Below are positions 28,051-36,983 of a stretch of 64,000 nt of DNA, piece by piece. Every line of letters starts with the position of its first letter. Position 1 is the stretch's first letter. The position numbers were made by a program, and so were the translations under genes. The stretch spans positions 5,642,001 to 5,706,000 of the forward strand of contig NZ_JAMYWY010000001.1 of NCBI RefSeq assembly GCF_024159265.1, written 5' to 3'. The stretch comes from Paenibacillus sp. 1781tsa1 (GTDB taxonomy: Bacteria > Bacillota > Bacilli > Paenibacillales > Paenibacillaceae). Under the pieces are notes generated by a model. The model did not search any database. It saw nothing but the letters and a program-made list of their open reading frames with translations, and was not told the DNA's origin.

Positions 28051-28782
28051 CTACTCCTGCAACCCGCGGTAGATGCCCGTACGAATCTCACGGATATAGA
28101 AATCCAATGCAGGAACATTCGCGGACTGCGCAATCTGTACTTCTCGCTCAATATCATAAGGTACCCGCACAAATTGAACATTGAACGGGGTATTGATATC
28201 GTTCCTATCTTCACCCTCCAGAATACAGTAGGAAGCCTGGGGAAGATCGAGCGGATTGCCGACACTACCTGCATTAAACAGTAATTTTCCATTCATATAC
28301 TGCAAATATGCGTTATGCACATCCCCGTAACCTACAACATCTGCAACACCTTGCTCAGGCTCATCAGTCGGAGAATCAAACATTGCCAACCTCTTTTCCA
28401 TCGCGTCCCACGGCTGCACACGATGGTACACACTTTGAGGTGAAGCATGGACCAGACGGATGGTGCGACCGCTCAGTTGAAACTGATAACTGAAGGGTAG
28501 GCTCGCCAAATACGCCAATCGTTCCTCACCCAACCGTTCTGCTTGCCACGTAAAGTTCTCGTTGTCCTGGTTAACCGCAACCAGTTCATCCCAGTTACCG
28601 CGGATGACAAGTTCGCACGTCGCTCTCACCTGATCCACAACCTGTACTGGTTCTGGTCCCTTGCCCACGAGGTCACCAAGACAAAAGATTCGCTCTACGC
28701 CGCGACTTCTGATATCTTCCAGCACCGCTTCCCAGGCAGTCATGTTGCCATGAATGTCGGATACAATCGCAATTCGTTCCAT
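28051..28782 (-). CDS. Metallophosphoesterase of the calcineurin-like superfamily
   Basis: This 243-residue cytoplasmic phosphoesterase shows SDIHGN near residue 8, GDLVGKGP near 36, RGNWDE near 63 and LVHASPQ near 108, the standard two-metal site. The last motif, usually GHTH, reads GYGDVHNAY near residue 145, so one metal-ligand His appears to be Asp. The overall form resembles ApaH/YfcE-like serine-threonine phosphatase relatives. Substrate unknown. The start at 28782 follows GGAGG by eight bases; an upstream in-frame ATG at 28797 overlaps that site. Confidence 0.87.
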   Translation of the reverse strand: MERIAIVSDIHGNMTAWEAVLEDIRSRGVERIFCLGDLVGKGPEPVQVVDQVRATCELVIRGNWDELVAVNQDNENFTWQAERLGEERLAYLASLPFSYQFQLSGRTIRLVHASPQSVYHRVQPWDAMEKRLAMFDSPTDEPEQGVADVVGYGDVHNAYLQYMNGKLLFNAGSVGNPLDLPQASYCILEGEDRNDINTPFNVQFVRVPYDIEREVQIAQSANVPALDFYIREIRTGIYRGLQE

Positions 28783-28839
28783 CTGGATAACCTCCATTCA
28801 TGTTAAATCCTTTATGTTTTACGTTCATCTTATATTCTT

Positions 28840-29814
28840 TTATGTGGTTGATCCTTTGAGCTCAAAAACTGTTAATTCGGGTCTGCACAGAAAACGAATG
28901 GGCAGTTGAGTCATGCCAAAACCACGATTCACATACACGGGCATCTGTGTCTGGGTGGTGTAATATACCCCCTGGACATTCGTGTAATACAACCCTTGAA
29001 CATACTTGTGTGAACCTCGCGGAGTTGTCAGTGCCCCGATCCAGGGAAAACGTACCTGCCCACCATGGCTATGACCGGAAAGCTGCAATCCGAAACCATA
29101 GGGTGTGGCAATATCGGCATAATCCGGTTCATGCATAAGCAGCAATTTCCATACATCTTGATCTAATCCCTTGATGGCTTGGGCAGGATCAGGCCTGCCT
29201 GTAAGTGCGTCATCCAAACCAGCGATGGCCAGACGTTCGCCCCCTTGTTCAATCACTACATGTTCGTTCTGTAACAAAGTGAATCCAGCTTCACGGAACA
29301 TGGTTGCCACTTCATTCTGCTGTCCGCCCCGATAATCATGATTCCCCAAAACCGCAAATTTGCCATACTTCGCTTGCATGGAGGCGAGTACCGGAATACA
29401 TTCACGCATCGGCTCTGCTTCCCTCTCGACGATGTCTCCGGTAAAACAAATCAAGTCCGGTTGCTGCTCCTCAATCGTTGCTGACAACTTCTTCAGTTCC
29501 TTCACCCCGGTATGAAAACCAAGATGGGCATCGCTGAACTGAACTACACGTAATCCGTCAAACGCCTTTGGGAACTTCGGAAGTTCCAGCTCCACTTGCT
29601 TGATTTCCAGACGACGCGGCTCCCAAAGCCAGGCATAACCTCCGGTGAGCAAGCTCGCACCCGCCGTCATCAAAATCATGCGCAATAAGAAACTTCGGCG
29701 AGAGGGATCATGGTCCTTTTCCTCTCCAGGAAACACAGACTCTTCTGAACCTGTTACCTTGTACGAGCGCTGGGACGGCGAGTTTTTGCTACCCTGACGC
29801 GGTGTCTCTGCCAT
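28840..29814 (-). CDS. ykuE: Tat-exported metallophosphoesterase, YkuE family
   Basis: This 324-residue phosphoesterase carries a twin-arginine signal near residues 38-65: SRRSFLL followed by a hydrophobic stretch (LMTAGASLLTGGYAWLW). The catalytic domain shows FSDAHLG near residue 92, FTGDIV near 125, LGNHDY near 158 and SGHSHGGQ near 245, a complete two-metal site. Bacillus YkuE is a known Tat substrate that binds the cell wall, and this protein is of that type. The N-terminal 35 residues are polar and unusual in length. The start at 29814 follows AAGGAGG; upstream in-frame starts do not. No tat genes are in the window. Confidence 0.9.
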   Translation of the reverse strand: MAETPRQGSKNSPSQRSYKVTGSEESVFPGEEKDHDPSRRSFLLRMILMTAGASLLTGGYAWLWEPRRLEIKQVELELPKFPKAFDGLRVVQFSDAHLGFHTGVKELKKLSATIEEQQPDLICFTGDIVEREAEPMRECIPVLASMQAKYGKFAVLGNHDYRGGQQNEVATMFREAGFTLLQNEHVVIEQGGERLAIAGLDDALTGRPDPAQAIKGLDQDVWKLLLMHEPDYADIATPYGFGLQLSGHSHGGQVRFPWIGALTTPRGSHKYVQGLYYTNVQGVYYTTQTQMPVYVNRGFGMTQLPIRFLCRPELTVFELKGSTT

Positions 29815-29989
29815 ATCTCCCCCTCCTTCTACGCTCCATATCCATCCCCTTAGTATATCATATTCTGCATGGGTAGCCCGGTTCCTCTGCTTCATCACAA
29901 AAAGAAGCCGGGATCTCCGGCATGTTGCTGCACGGAATCACGACTTCTACTATGTTGCAGATTACACTTCTGCACATGTTATGACGAGA

Positions 29990-30754
29990 TTATACACCCA
30001 ACCAGCGTTTGAACATATGCTTGGTTGTTTGTTTGTTCATTTCGGCAATGGAGGTTGTCAATGGAATGCCTTTCGGACAGGATTGCACGCAGTTCTGTGA
30101 GTTACCACAGCCCTCAATGCCTCCGTCTTCCATCAACGCTTCCAGACGTTCGTCGGCGTTCATCTCCCCTGTTGGGTGAGCATTGAACAGGCGCACTTGG
30201 GACAGTGCTGCTGGACCGATAAAGTCTGTTTTCTCATTGACGTTCGGGCATGCCTCAAGGCATACACCACATGTCATGCATTTGGACAGCTCGTATGCCC
30301 ACTGACGCTTCTTCTCAGGCATCCGTGGACCTGGACCGAGGTCATAGGTACCATCGATTGGAATCCATGCTTTTACGCGTTTCAGAGCGCTAAACATCCG
30401 GCTACGGTCGATGACCAGGTCACGAACCACCGGGAAGGTCTTCATCGGTTCAATACGAACGGGCTGTTCGAGCTTGTCGATCAAGGCTGCACATGCTTGA
30501 CGTGGCTTGCCGTTGATAACCATGGAGCAGGCACCACAGACTTCTTCGAGACAGTTGGAATCCCAGCATACAGGAGCAATGGATTTGCCATCTGTATTGA
30601 CCGGGTTCCGCTGAATCTCCATCAGGGCGCTGATCACATTCATGTTGGGACGGTACGGAAGCTCAAATTCTTCGTTGTACGAAGATGACTCCGGGCTGTC
30701 CTGACGGGTGATGATAAACTTGACGGTTTTGTTGGCTGTAGCTTGTTCCGCCAT
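29990..30754 (-). CDS. sdhB: Succinate dehydrogenase iron-sulfur subunit
   Basis: This 254-residue subunit passes electrons from the flavoprotein to the membrane cytochrome in the respiratory chain. A 2Fe-2S site reads CLEEVCGACSMV..RQAC near residues 68-87. The second domain has CMTCGVCLEACP near 157 for 4Fe-4S, and CGNSQNCVQSCPKG near 212 completes the 4Fe-4S and 3Fe-4S ligands. GAGGAGGGG precedes the ATG. It is the last gene of sdhCAB, but 419 bp separate it from sdhA, far more than usual, and that gap is filled with palindromic repeats. Confidence 0.95.
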   Translation of the reverse strand: MAEQATANKTVKFIITRQDSPESSSYNEEFELPYRPNMNVISALMEIQRNPVNTDGKSIAPVCWDSNCLEEVCGACSMVINGKPRQACAALIDKLEQPVRIEPMKTFPVVRDLVIDRSRMFSALKRVKAWIPIDGTYDLGPGPRMPEKKRQWAYELSKCMTCGVCLEACPNVNEKTDFIGPAALSQVRLFNAHPTGEMNADERLEALMEDGGIEGCGNSQNCVQSCPKGIPLTTSIAEMNKQTTKHMFKRWLGV

Positions 30755-30795
30755 ATCGTAGTCCCCTCCTCTGGTGACGATGATTGGTGTTGCTG

Positions 30796-30987
30796 ATGCG
30801 CAAAGTTACTCTTTTGGTGCACGGGTGGCGCTCCGTCAGCGGAATGCCCCTCTGATCGCTGTTATCCCCGGATTTTTTTGATCAACCCTTTCTAGGGTTA
30901 AAATCCGGTGATAAAGGCGAGCGCTTCGCTTCTTCTGGGCATTTCCGCTTCCTCCGCTACGTCGTGCACGCAGGGTCACTTTGCTGG
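30796..30987 (+). repeat. Palindromic intergenic repeat, copy 3 (between sdhA and sdhB)
   Basis: A diverged member of the family. The core stem TTATCCCCGGATTTTT at 30862 onward pairs with AAAATCCGGTGATAA ending at 30914. The right arm has GCGCTTCGCTTCTTC. The ends differ from other copies: GCGCAAAGTTACTCT on the left and AGGGTCACTTTGC on the right, still inverted. It is orientated like copy 1 and lies within the sdh transcript. Confidence 0.8.
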
Positions 30988-31145
30988 AAACTGCACTCCA
31001 TTCATGCTGGATGAGCAGTATTCAAGTTCTGAAGCTTCGCTAGGCACTTGCTTCTTCTGGGCATTTCCCTCACGTTGATGGCAGTAACTTTGAAGAAGCT
31101 TTGCTTCTCCAAAGTTCTCCTGCCTCTCCGTTCAGGTGTTTAACT
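30988..31145 (+). repeat. Partial repeat arms next to copy 3
   Basis: Two further right-arm-like segments follow copy 3: GCTTCGCTAGGCACTTGCTT with CTTCTGGGCATTTCC (31030-31070) and AGCTTTGCTTCTCC with GCCTCTCCGTTCAGGTGTTT (31095-31142). They look like decayed or truncated copies accumulated at one site. Confidence 0.55.
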
Positions 31146-31173
31146 ATTCATTGCATGAATAGTGTGGTGCTTC

Positions 31174-32916
31174 TTAATCCTTGGAGTAATCCCGGATACG
31201 TGGTGGGATCAGGGATACATCTACTGGCTCGTACGAGATTTTCGGGCCTTCCTTCGACCAGCTTGCAATGGTCGTTTTCAGGAACTCTTCATCATTACGT
31301 TCTGTGAATTCCGGTTTGTAATGCGCACCGCGGCTTTCGTTACGGAGCAGAGCGCCGAGAGTCATTGCTTCTGCCAGTTCAATCATGTTCCACAATTGAC
31401 GGGTAAACGCTGCACCCGGATTGTTCCAACCGGAGCTATCATACATGTTGATTTTGCCATAACGCTCTTTCAATTCCTTGATCTTGCCAATCGTGGCTTC
31501 AAGCTTGTCGTTGTAGCGCACAACCGTCATGTTGGCTGTCATCCACTCTCCAAGCTCTTTATGAATAACATAGGCATTTTCTGTACCTTGCATTTTCATG
31601 ATGCCTTCGTATTTATCGCTTTGTTGTTTGGTGTGTTTCTCAAATACGGAAGAAGGGATATCTGCGGACGATTTTTTGAGTCCTTTGATATATTCAGCCG
31701 CCTTTGGTCCAGCCACCATACCACCATAGATCGCGGATACCAATGAGTTAGCACCCAGACGGTTTGCACCATGGTATTGATATTCACATTCACCAGCTGC
31801 GAACAGCCCCGGAATGTTGGTCATTTGGTTGTAATCTACCCACATGCCGCCCATGGAATAATGGACTGCCGGGAAGATTTTCATTGGGATTTTACGCGGG
31901 TCATCGCCCATGAACTTCTCATAGATCTCAATGATTCCGCCCAGTTTAACGTCCAGTTCCTTCGGATCTTTATGAGACAAATCGAGATAAACCATGTTCT
32001 CGCCGTTCACGCCCAGCCCCATATCCACGCAGACGCTGAAGATCTCACGTGTTGCAATATCACGCGGAACCAAGTTTCCGTAGGAAGGATATTTTTCTTC
32101 GAGGAAGTACCAAGGCTTGCCGTCTTTGTACGTCCAGATCCGTCCACCTTCACCACGCGCGGATTCAGACATGAGACGCAGCTTGTCATCCCCTGGAATG
32201 GCTGTTGGGTGAATCTGAATGAACTCCCCGTTTGCGTAATTTACACCTTGTTGATACACCGCACTTGCCGCTGTACCTGTGTTAATGACCGAGTTCGTCG
32301 TTTTACCGAAGATGATTCCGGGACCACCACTCGCCAGAATAACTGCTTCTGCCGGGAAGGTCTGTACCTTCATCGTTTTCAGATCCTGAGCCACGATCCC
32401 GCGACATACGCCTTCATCATCCAAAACCGCCTGCAGGAACTCCCAGTTCTCATATTTCGTAACCAGACCCGCTGCTTCCCAGCGACGTACCTGCTCGTCT
32501 AATGCATAGAGCAATTGTTGTCCTGTTGTTGCTCCAGCAAATGCCGTACGGTGATGCTTCGTTCCTCCGAAACGACGGAAATCAAGCAAACCTTCCGGTG
32601 TCCGGTTGAACATTACGCCCATACGGTCCATCAAGTGAATGATGCCAGGTGCTGCTTCGCACATCGCTTTAACCGGAGGTTGGTTCGCAAGGAAGTCACC
32701 GCCGTATACCGTATCGTCAAAGTGTACCCATGGGGAGTCACCCTCACCCTTGGTATTCACCGCTCCGTTAATGCCGCCTTGTGCGCATACAGAGTGGGAT
32801 CGTTTAACAGGAACCAGTGAAAATAAATGAACATGGACTCCGGCTTCAGCCGATTTGATCGCCGCCATCAAGCCCGCGAGACCGCCGCCCACAATAATTA
32901 CATTCGTTGATGCCAT
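31174..32916 (-). CDS. sdhA: Succinate dehydrogenase flavoprotein subunit
   Basis: This 580-residue subunit oxidises succinate to fumarate in the TCA cycle. It has the dinucleotide motif VIIVGGGLAGLMAA at residues 6-19, the His that binds FAD covalently in KHHRTAFAGATTGQQ near 120, HPTAIPG near 233, SESARGEGG near 247 (catalytic region), AVHYSMGG near 348 and GAGECEYQYHGANRLGANSL-like C-terminal FAD contacts near 375. It lacks a signal, as expected for a membrane-bound but cytoplasm-facing subunit. sdhC lies 43 bp upstream. Confidence 0.95.
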   Translation of the reverse strand: MASTNVIIVGGGLAGLMAAIKSAEAGVHVHLFSLVPVKRSHSVCAQGGINGAVNTKGEGDSPWVHFDDTVYGGDFLANQPPVKAMCEAAPGIIHLMDRMGVMFNRTPEGLLDFRRFGGTKHHRTAFAGATTGQQLLYALDEQVRRWEAAGLVTKYENWEFLQAVLDDEGVCRGIVAQDLKTMKVQTFPAEAVILASGGPGIIFGKTTNSVINTGTAASAVYQQGVNYANGEFIQIHPTAIPGDDKLRLMSESARGEGGRIWTYKDGKPWYFLEEKYPSYGNLVPRDIATREIFSVCVDMGLGVNGENMVYLDLSHKDPKELDVKLGGIIEIYEKFMGDDPRKIPMKIFPAVHYSMGGMWVDYNQMTNIPGLFAAGECEYQYHGANRLGANSLVSAIYGGMVAGPKAAEYIKGLKKSSADIPSSVFEKHTKQQSDKYEGIMKMQGTENAYVIHKELGEWMTANMTVVRYNDKLEATIGKIKELKERYGKINMYDSSGWNNPGAAFTRQLWNMIELAEAMTLGALLRNESRGAHYKPEFTERNDEEFLKTTIASWSKEGPKISYEPVDVSLIPPRIRDYSKD

Positions 32917-32959
32917 TGATGTTCACTCCCTTATAAGTCAGCATTCAATCACTAAATGC

Positions 32960-33628
32960 TTAGATTAGAACTGTTTTTACTACGTCAACCATCGAAGTTA
33001 CTGCTTGGAAATCCATGCTCCGGAAAGCGAACAAGGAAGCAATAAACATAATGGAGATAATACCGAACAAGCTCATGCATACATAAGAGGACACACGCTG
33101 CGCACGCGGACCCACGGTAATCCCCCAGCTAACAAGAAACGACCACAGACCGTTGGCAAAGTGATAGGATGCCGCAACTACACTGATCAGATATAGAATA
33201 AATGTTACCGGATTCATCACGATATCGTGAATAACACCGCCCAGTTGTTCGTGGGTGACTGTACCCAGCGCAACCTGTACCCGCGTCTCCCATACATGCC
33301 AGATAACGAATACAAACGTAATGACACCACTGACCCGCTGTAACGTATAACGCCAGTTGCGCTCATTGCCAAAACGTCCCACGTTAGGTTTGGCCTGATA
33401 TGCAATATACAGACCGTATACACCGTGATAGAACAACGGTAACCAGATAAGGAGCGTTTCCAAAACAATAACCAGTGGCAGACTGTTCAAGAATGCAACA
33501 GCACCGTCAAAAGCTTCTTTGCCGCCTTCAACTGCCGAGAAGTTCGTCACCAAATGCTCAACAAAAAACAAACTGAGCGGAATGACGCCAAGCAAGGAGT
33601 GCAGCTTTCTGGAGTAAAACCCTTTCAT
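32960..33628 (-). CDS. sdhC: Succinate dehydrogenase cytochrome b558 subunit
   Basis: This 222-residue membrane anchor has five hydrophobic helices and the His residues that hold two hemes in type B enzymes: RKLHSLLG near residue 10, VEHLVTN near 25, FYHGVYG near 69, IWHVWE near 110 and ASYHFANGLW near 155. It hands electrons to menaquinone. The start at 33628 follows AAAGGGG; an in-frame ATG at 33667 has no ribosome site. It heads sdhCAB and is divergent from a LysR gene, a plausible regulator. Confidence 0.93.
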   Translation of the reverse strand: MKGFYSRKLHSLLGVIPLSLFFVEHLVTNFSAVEGGKEAFDGAVAFLNSLPLVIVLETLLIWLPLFYHGVYGLYIAYQAKPNVGRFGNERNWRYTLQRVSGVITFVFVIWHVWETRVQVALGTVTHEQLGGVIHDIVMNPVTFILYLISVVAASYHFANGLWSFLVSWGITVGPRAQRVSSYVCMSLFGIISIMFIASLFAFRSMDFQAVTSMVDVVKTVLI

Positions 33629-33814
33629 AAAATGTCGATCCCCTTTCGCTAAATACAACGTTTTCATAAATAATTTTACTTATCATGACACGAATCCTTT
33701 TCCATGAAAAGGTTCGACAAATTGTTCCGTTTTCCCCAGGTGTGAACAACTTGTGTCACGGTTCATGTTACTCCTTTTTTTCTTATAAGGGAATTGCAAT
33801 ATAATTATTAAATG

Positions 33815-33833
33815 TTATAACCTATAGGTATAA
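33815..33833. promoter_or_regulatory. Candidate LysR operator in the sdhC-lysR gap
   Basis: TTATAACCTATAGGTATAA is a near-perfect palindrome in the divergent gap. LysR proteins bind interrupted palindromes of this length. It overlaps a possible LysR promoter: TTGCAA (33794-33799), 16 bp, TATAAC (33816-33821). That position would allow autoregulation. Function is inferred from symmetry and location. Confidence 0.45.
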
Positions 33834-33923
33834 GCAGTGAAACATTGGGTTTACAGGCCATACAACATGCAAACCGATTATTCAAGGGCAAGAATCACAC
33901 TCATGGAAAAGAGGTCATCGTTC

Positions 33924-34847
33924 ATGTTCGAGGAGTTAAATGCATTTGCAGCGGTTGTGGAGCAGTCCAGCCTGAACCGTGCATCCAAGTTACTGAACTT
34001 GTCTCAACCCGCACTCTCACGCAAAATTTCCAAATTGGAGGATGAACTCGGGGTTGCCCTCTTTCACCGCCGCGGCAAACGACTGGAGTTAACCAGTGTG
34101 GGCCAGTTCGCCTATACCTTCGCGGTAGAGCAGAAACAGCAGCAGCAGAAATTTCTCACCATGCTCGCCCAGTATAAAGACGAAGAACAGAGCACCATTA
34201 CACTCGGAGCCAGTCTGACGACGCTTCAAACCACGTTGCCACCTCTCGTCAATGCCTTTATGGAGAAACATCCAAATGCCGAACTGAAACTGTTGACGGG
34301 AAAAACACATGAGATTGTCTCGTTTGTGCGTGACAAAAAAGCCGATGTGGGCATTGTCGCCTCTTCCATCAGTGAAGTGGGACTTAACTGTGTGCCGCTC
34401 TTTGACGATCACCTGGAACTGGTTGTGCCGCTCACACATCCCTTGTCCGGTAAGGAAGCCGGGATGGAGCATCTGCAGGATCTGCCGATGATCACGTTCT
34501 CCAAAGGTACCTGGTATCGCAAATTAACGGACGACCTCTTCCAGCGCTGTGCCGTAATGCCGGATATTCGTATGGAGATTGATTCCTTCGAAGCGATCAT
34601 CCGACTTCTGCCTTCCGCCAAAGCCGCTGCGCTATTGCCCAAGTCATATCTTCGTCCACAATTGCTCGCGGACAATGATCTTGTTTCTGTTCATTTGCCA
34701 CAATTACAGCAGACCCGAAGAACAACCTGCATGATCTATGGGGAAAAGGAGGACCTCAGCGAGACCTCCAGACAATGGGTCAAGGAGACGGTTGCACTCT
34801 TTACAGCAAAGGCGCCATTGCCCTCACGGAGGACTACGACGCCTTAG
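33924..34847 (+). CDS. LysR family transcriptional regulator divergent from sdhC
   Basis: This 307-residue regulator has an N-terminal winged helix (residues 1-60: SSLNRASKLLNLSQPALSRKISKLEDELG) and an effector domain from about 90 (ITLGASLTTLQTTLPPLV, ADVGIVASSISEVGL, MITFSKGTWYRK). The sequence resembles the CitR/CcpC group loosely. The start at 33924 follows AGAGG by nine bases; longer frames upstream have none. Its divergent position suggests control of sdhCAB and of itself, possibly in response to a TCA intermediate (inference). Confidence 0.9.
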   Translation: MFEELNAFAAVVEQSSLNRASKLLNLSQPALSRKISKLEDELGVALFHRRGKRLELTSVGQFAYTFAVEQKQQQQKFLTMLAQYKDEEQSTITLGASLTTLQTTLPPLVNAFMEKHPNAELKLLTGKTHEIVSFVRDKKADVGIVASSISEVGLNCVPLFDDHLELVVPLTHPLSGKEAGMEHLQDLPMITFSKGTWYRKLTDDLFQRCAVMPDIRMEIDSFEAIIRLLPSAKAAALLPKSYLRPQLLADNDLVSVHLPQLQQTRRTTCMIYGEKEDLSETSRQWVKETVALFTAKAPLPSRRTTTP

Positions 34848-34859
34848 CTTTGATCTGAA

Positions 34860-34892
34860 TAAGCCAGGCTCCAACGCCTGGCTTCCATTTTA
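34860..34892. terminator. Terminator between lysR and ktrA
   Basis: AAGCCAGGC and GCCTGGCTT form a perfect 9-bp stem around six bases, followed by CCATTTT. It lies between convergent genes. Confidence 0.72.
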
Positions 34893-34906
34893 ACTCATGA
34901 TGATTA

Positions 34907-35578
34907 TCAGCTCTCCTGGCTAATAACCTCTTCTTCAAATCGGTCGATATCTGCATTATTACCAATAATGACCATGATATCCCCCATCTGAAGCGAGTCT
35001 AGTGCTGTCGGAGCAATAATGACCCCGGCTTCTTTCTGTAACGCCACAATACTGCAACCAAAGCGTACGCGTGCATTCAGGGTCGATAATGTTTTGTTGT
35101 GCAGACAGGCGGGAACCTTCATCTCAACAATACTGTAATCATTGGATAATTCAATGTAATCCAGCAAGTTCGGGGTAACCAGCTGGTGGGCAACCCGAAT
35201 GCCCATATCCCGCTCAGGATAAACAACACGATCAATCCCCAGCTTATCCAGTGCTCTTCCGTGAAGAACGGAGATGGCCTTGGCTACGACCGTCTTGACG
35301 CCCAGCTCTTTTAACAGGATCGCGGTGAGAATACTCGTCTGAATATCATCCCCGATGGCTACGATACCACAATCAAAATTGCGAATACCCAGAGAGCGCA
35401 ACACTTCCTCATCTGTGGCATCGGCTACAACGGCATGGGTAACCAATTCACTCATGTCTTCGACGACTTCTTCATTTTTATCGATTCCGAGCACCTCGTA
35501 GCCGAGTTCCATTAATTCCTGTGCTAGACTGGAGCCAAAACGCCCAAGCCCAATCACCGCAAACTGCTGAGTTTTCAT
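34907..35578 (-). CDS. ktrA: Potassium uptake regulator, KtrA/KtrC family
   Basis: This 223-residue cytoplasmic RCK protein gates the KtrB channel. The N-terminal Rossmann domain starts FAVIGLGRFGSSLAQEL with the GxGxxG nucleotide loop; an acidic residue at GIDKNEE supports NAD(H)/ATP-type binding. The C-terminal RCK-C domain (about 140-220: YSIVEMKVPACLHNKTLSTLNAR) binds the second messenger c-di-AMP in relatives. It is 49 bp downstream of ktrB in the same operon. The ribosome site (GAAGAACA) is weak, so its level may depend on ktrB translation. Confidence 0.92.
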   Translation of the reverse strand: MKTQQFAVIGLGRFGSSLAQELMELGYEVLGIDKNEEVVEDMSELVTHAVVADATDEEVLRSLGIRNFDCGIVAIGDDIQTSILTAILLKELGVKTVVAKAISVLHGRALDKLGIDRVVYPERDMGIRVAHQLVTPNLLDYIELSNDYSIVEMKVPACLHNKTLSTLNARVRFGCSIVALQKEAGVIIAPTALDSLQMGDIMVIIGNNADIDRFEEEVISQES

Positions 35579-35627
35579 TGTTCTTCACGAACCCCTTATC
35601 CAAATCAAATTCATAACTCACTAAATT

Positions 35628-36983
35628 TTATCCAATAATCATTTTGCCTTCCGGATACCTGTATAACTCTTTACCCTTTTTCTGCCCAAGTGCATACGCT
35701 AATGTAATGGGACCAAGCCTTCCTGCAAACATGGTAAAACAGATCAAGAGCTTCCCGATGGTGGTCAGCTTCAGCGTCAGTCCGAGCGATAATCCCACGG
35801 TGCCAAAGGCCGATGTTGTCTCAAATAAAATCATCATAAAACTGGCTTCTTCTGTGGTACTCAGCGCCATTGTTACGGCTATGATGAACAAGAGCGCCAG
35901 TAATGTAATGGTAAGCGCCTTGAAAATCCGTTCCTGTACGAGACGATAGCGGAAAAACACGATATCTTCACGTCCACGCATCATCGCGATGACGGCACCA
36001 GCCATAATCATAAATGTCGTTGTTTTGATCCCGCCTCCGGTAGAGCCCGGTGATGCCCCAATGAACATCAGGATGATCATAAAGAACTGCGTTGCCTGTC
36101 TGAGCCCCGCAATATCTACCGTATTGGCTCCTGCGGTTCTCGGCGTAACGGACTGGAAGAATGAACCGAGAATTTTGCCACCCCAGTTCAGGCCACCCAG
36201 TGTCCGAGGATTGCTGAATTCGAATACGAAAATGACAAGTGCACCAAACACAATTAACAATCCAGTCATTAACAGGACAACTTTGGAGTGCAGGGACAGC
36301 TTTCGCGTTTTGCGGTAATCCACCAGGTCTGACAGCACTACAAAACCGATACCGCCAGAGACAATCAGGAACATCGCTGTAAAATTCACCAGCGGGTCAT
36401 ATACAAACCCAGTCAAACTGCGAAAATCCCCGAACATATCAAATCCGGCATTGTTGAACATAGAGATGGCATGCCAATATCCATAATAGATGGCCTGTCC
36501 GACCGGCATGTCAAATGACCAGCGAATTGCAAACAATGTGCCGCATATGCCTTCGATAATAAGCGAGTAGATCACAACTTTTCGAATTAGCCGGACAATG
36601 CCCTCCATCGTGCTCTGATTCATCGCTTCCTGCAGAATCAACCGTTCTCTAAGCGAAATCCGCCGTTTGAACGCAATGGCAACCAATGTAGACATCGTCA
36701 TGAAGCCCAGTCCGCCAATCTGAATCAGAATCGCAATGACAACCTGACCCAGCACCGAGAAATGAGTGCCTGTATCCACCACAACCAGACCAGTAACACA
36801 AACAGCCGAAGTTGCTGTAAAGAGCGCATCAATAAACGCAAGACTGTCGCCGCTACTGCTGGATGCCGGAAGCATCAAGAGCAGTGTGCCTACCAATATG
36901 ATGCCAGCAAACCCTAAGACAAGAATACGGGGTGGCGATAATCGCATCCATTGAACATTCAGTTTCACTTGAGTATCTTCCAC
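35628..36983 (-). CDS. ktrB: Potassium transporter subunit KtrB/KtrD, Trk family
   Basis: This 451-residue membrane protein takes up potassium. It has four repeated M1-P-M2 units. The filter loops are visible: SAVCVTGLVV near residue 59, SMFNNAGFDMF near 173, SVTPRTAGAN near 280 and SAFGTVGLSLG near 388. The GASPGSTGGGIKTTT segment near 313 is the intramembrane gate loop. The proposed start is a GTG at 36983, but no well-spaced ribosome site is present; an ATG twelve codons later (MRLSPPRI) is an alternative. KtrA follows directly. Confidence 0.93.
   Translation of the reverse strand: MEDTQVKLNVQWMRLSPPRILVLGFAGIILVGTLLLMLPASSSSGDSLAFIDALFTATSAVCVTGLVVVDTGTHFSVLGQVVIAILIQIGGLGFMTMSTLVAIAFKRRISLRERLILQEAMNQSTMEGIVRLIRKVVIYSLIIEGICGTLFAIRWSFDMPVGQAIYYGYWHAISMFNNAGFDMFGDFRSLTGFVYDPLVNFTAMFLIVSGGIGFVVLSDLVDYRKTRKLSLHSKVVLLMTGLLIVFGALVIFVFEFSNPRTLGGLNWGGKILGSFFQSVTPRTAGANTVDIAGLRQATQFFMIILMFIGASPGSTGGGIKTTTFMIMAGAVIAMMRGREDIVFFRYRLVQERIFKALTITLLALLFIIAVTMALSTTEEASFMMILFETTSAFGTVGLSLGLTLKLTTIGKLLICFTMFAGRLGPITLAYALGQKKGKELYRYPEGKMIIG

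Noticed and set aside
30796-31145. Insertion sequence between sdhA and sdhB
   Set aside because: There is no transposase frame or fragment; the sequence belongs to the palindromic repeat family.
31162-32502. Plus-strand ORFs of about 190 and 240 codons over sdhA
   Set aside because: They are antisense to a textbook SdhA and lack ribosome sites.
33650-33675. cre site before sdhC
   Set aside because: TGAAAACGTTGTAT matches the core but fails at several consensus positions, so it was not called.
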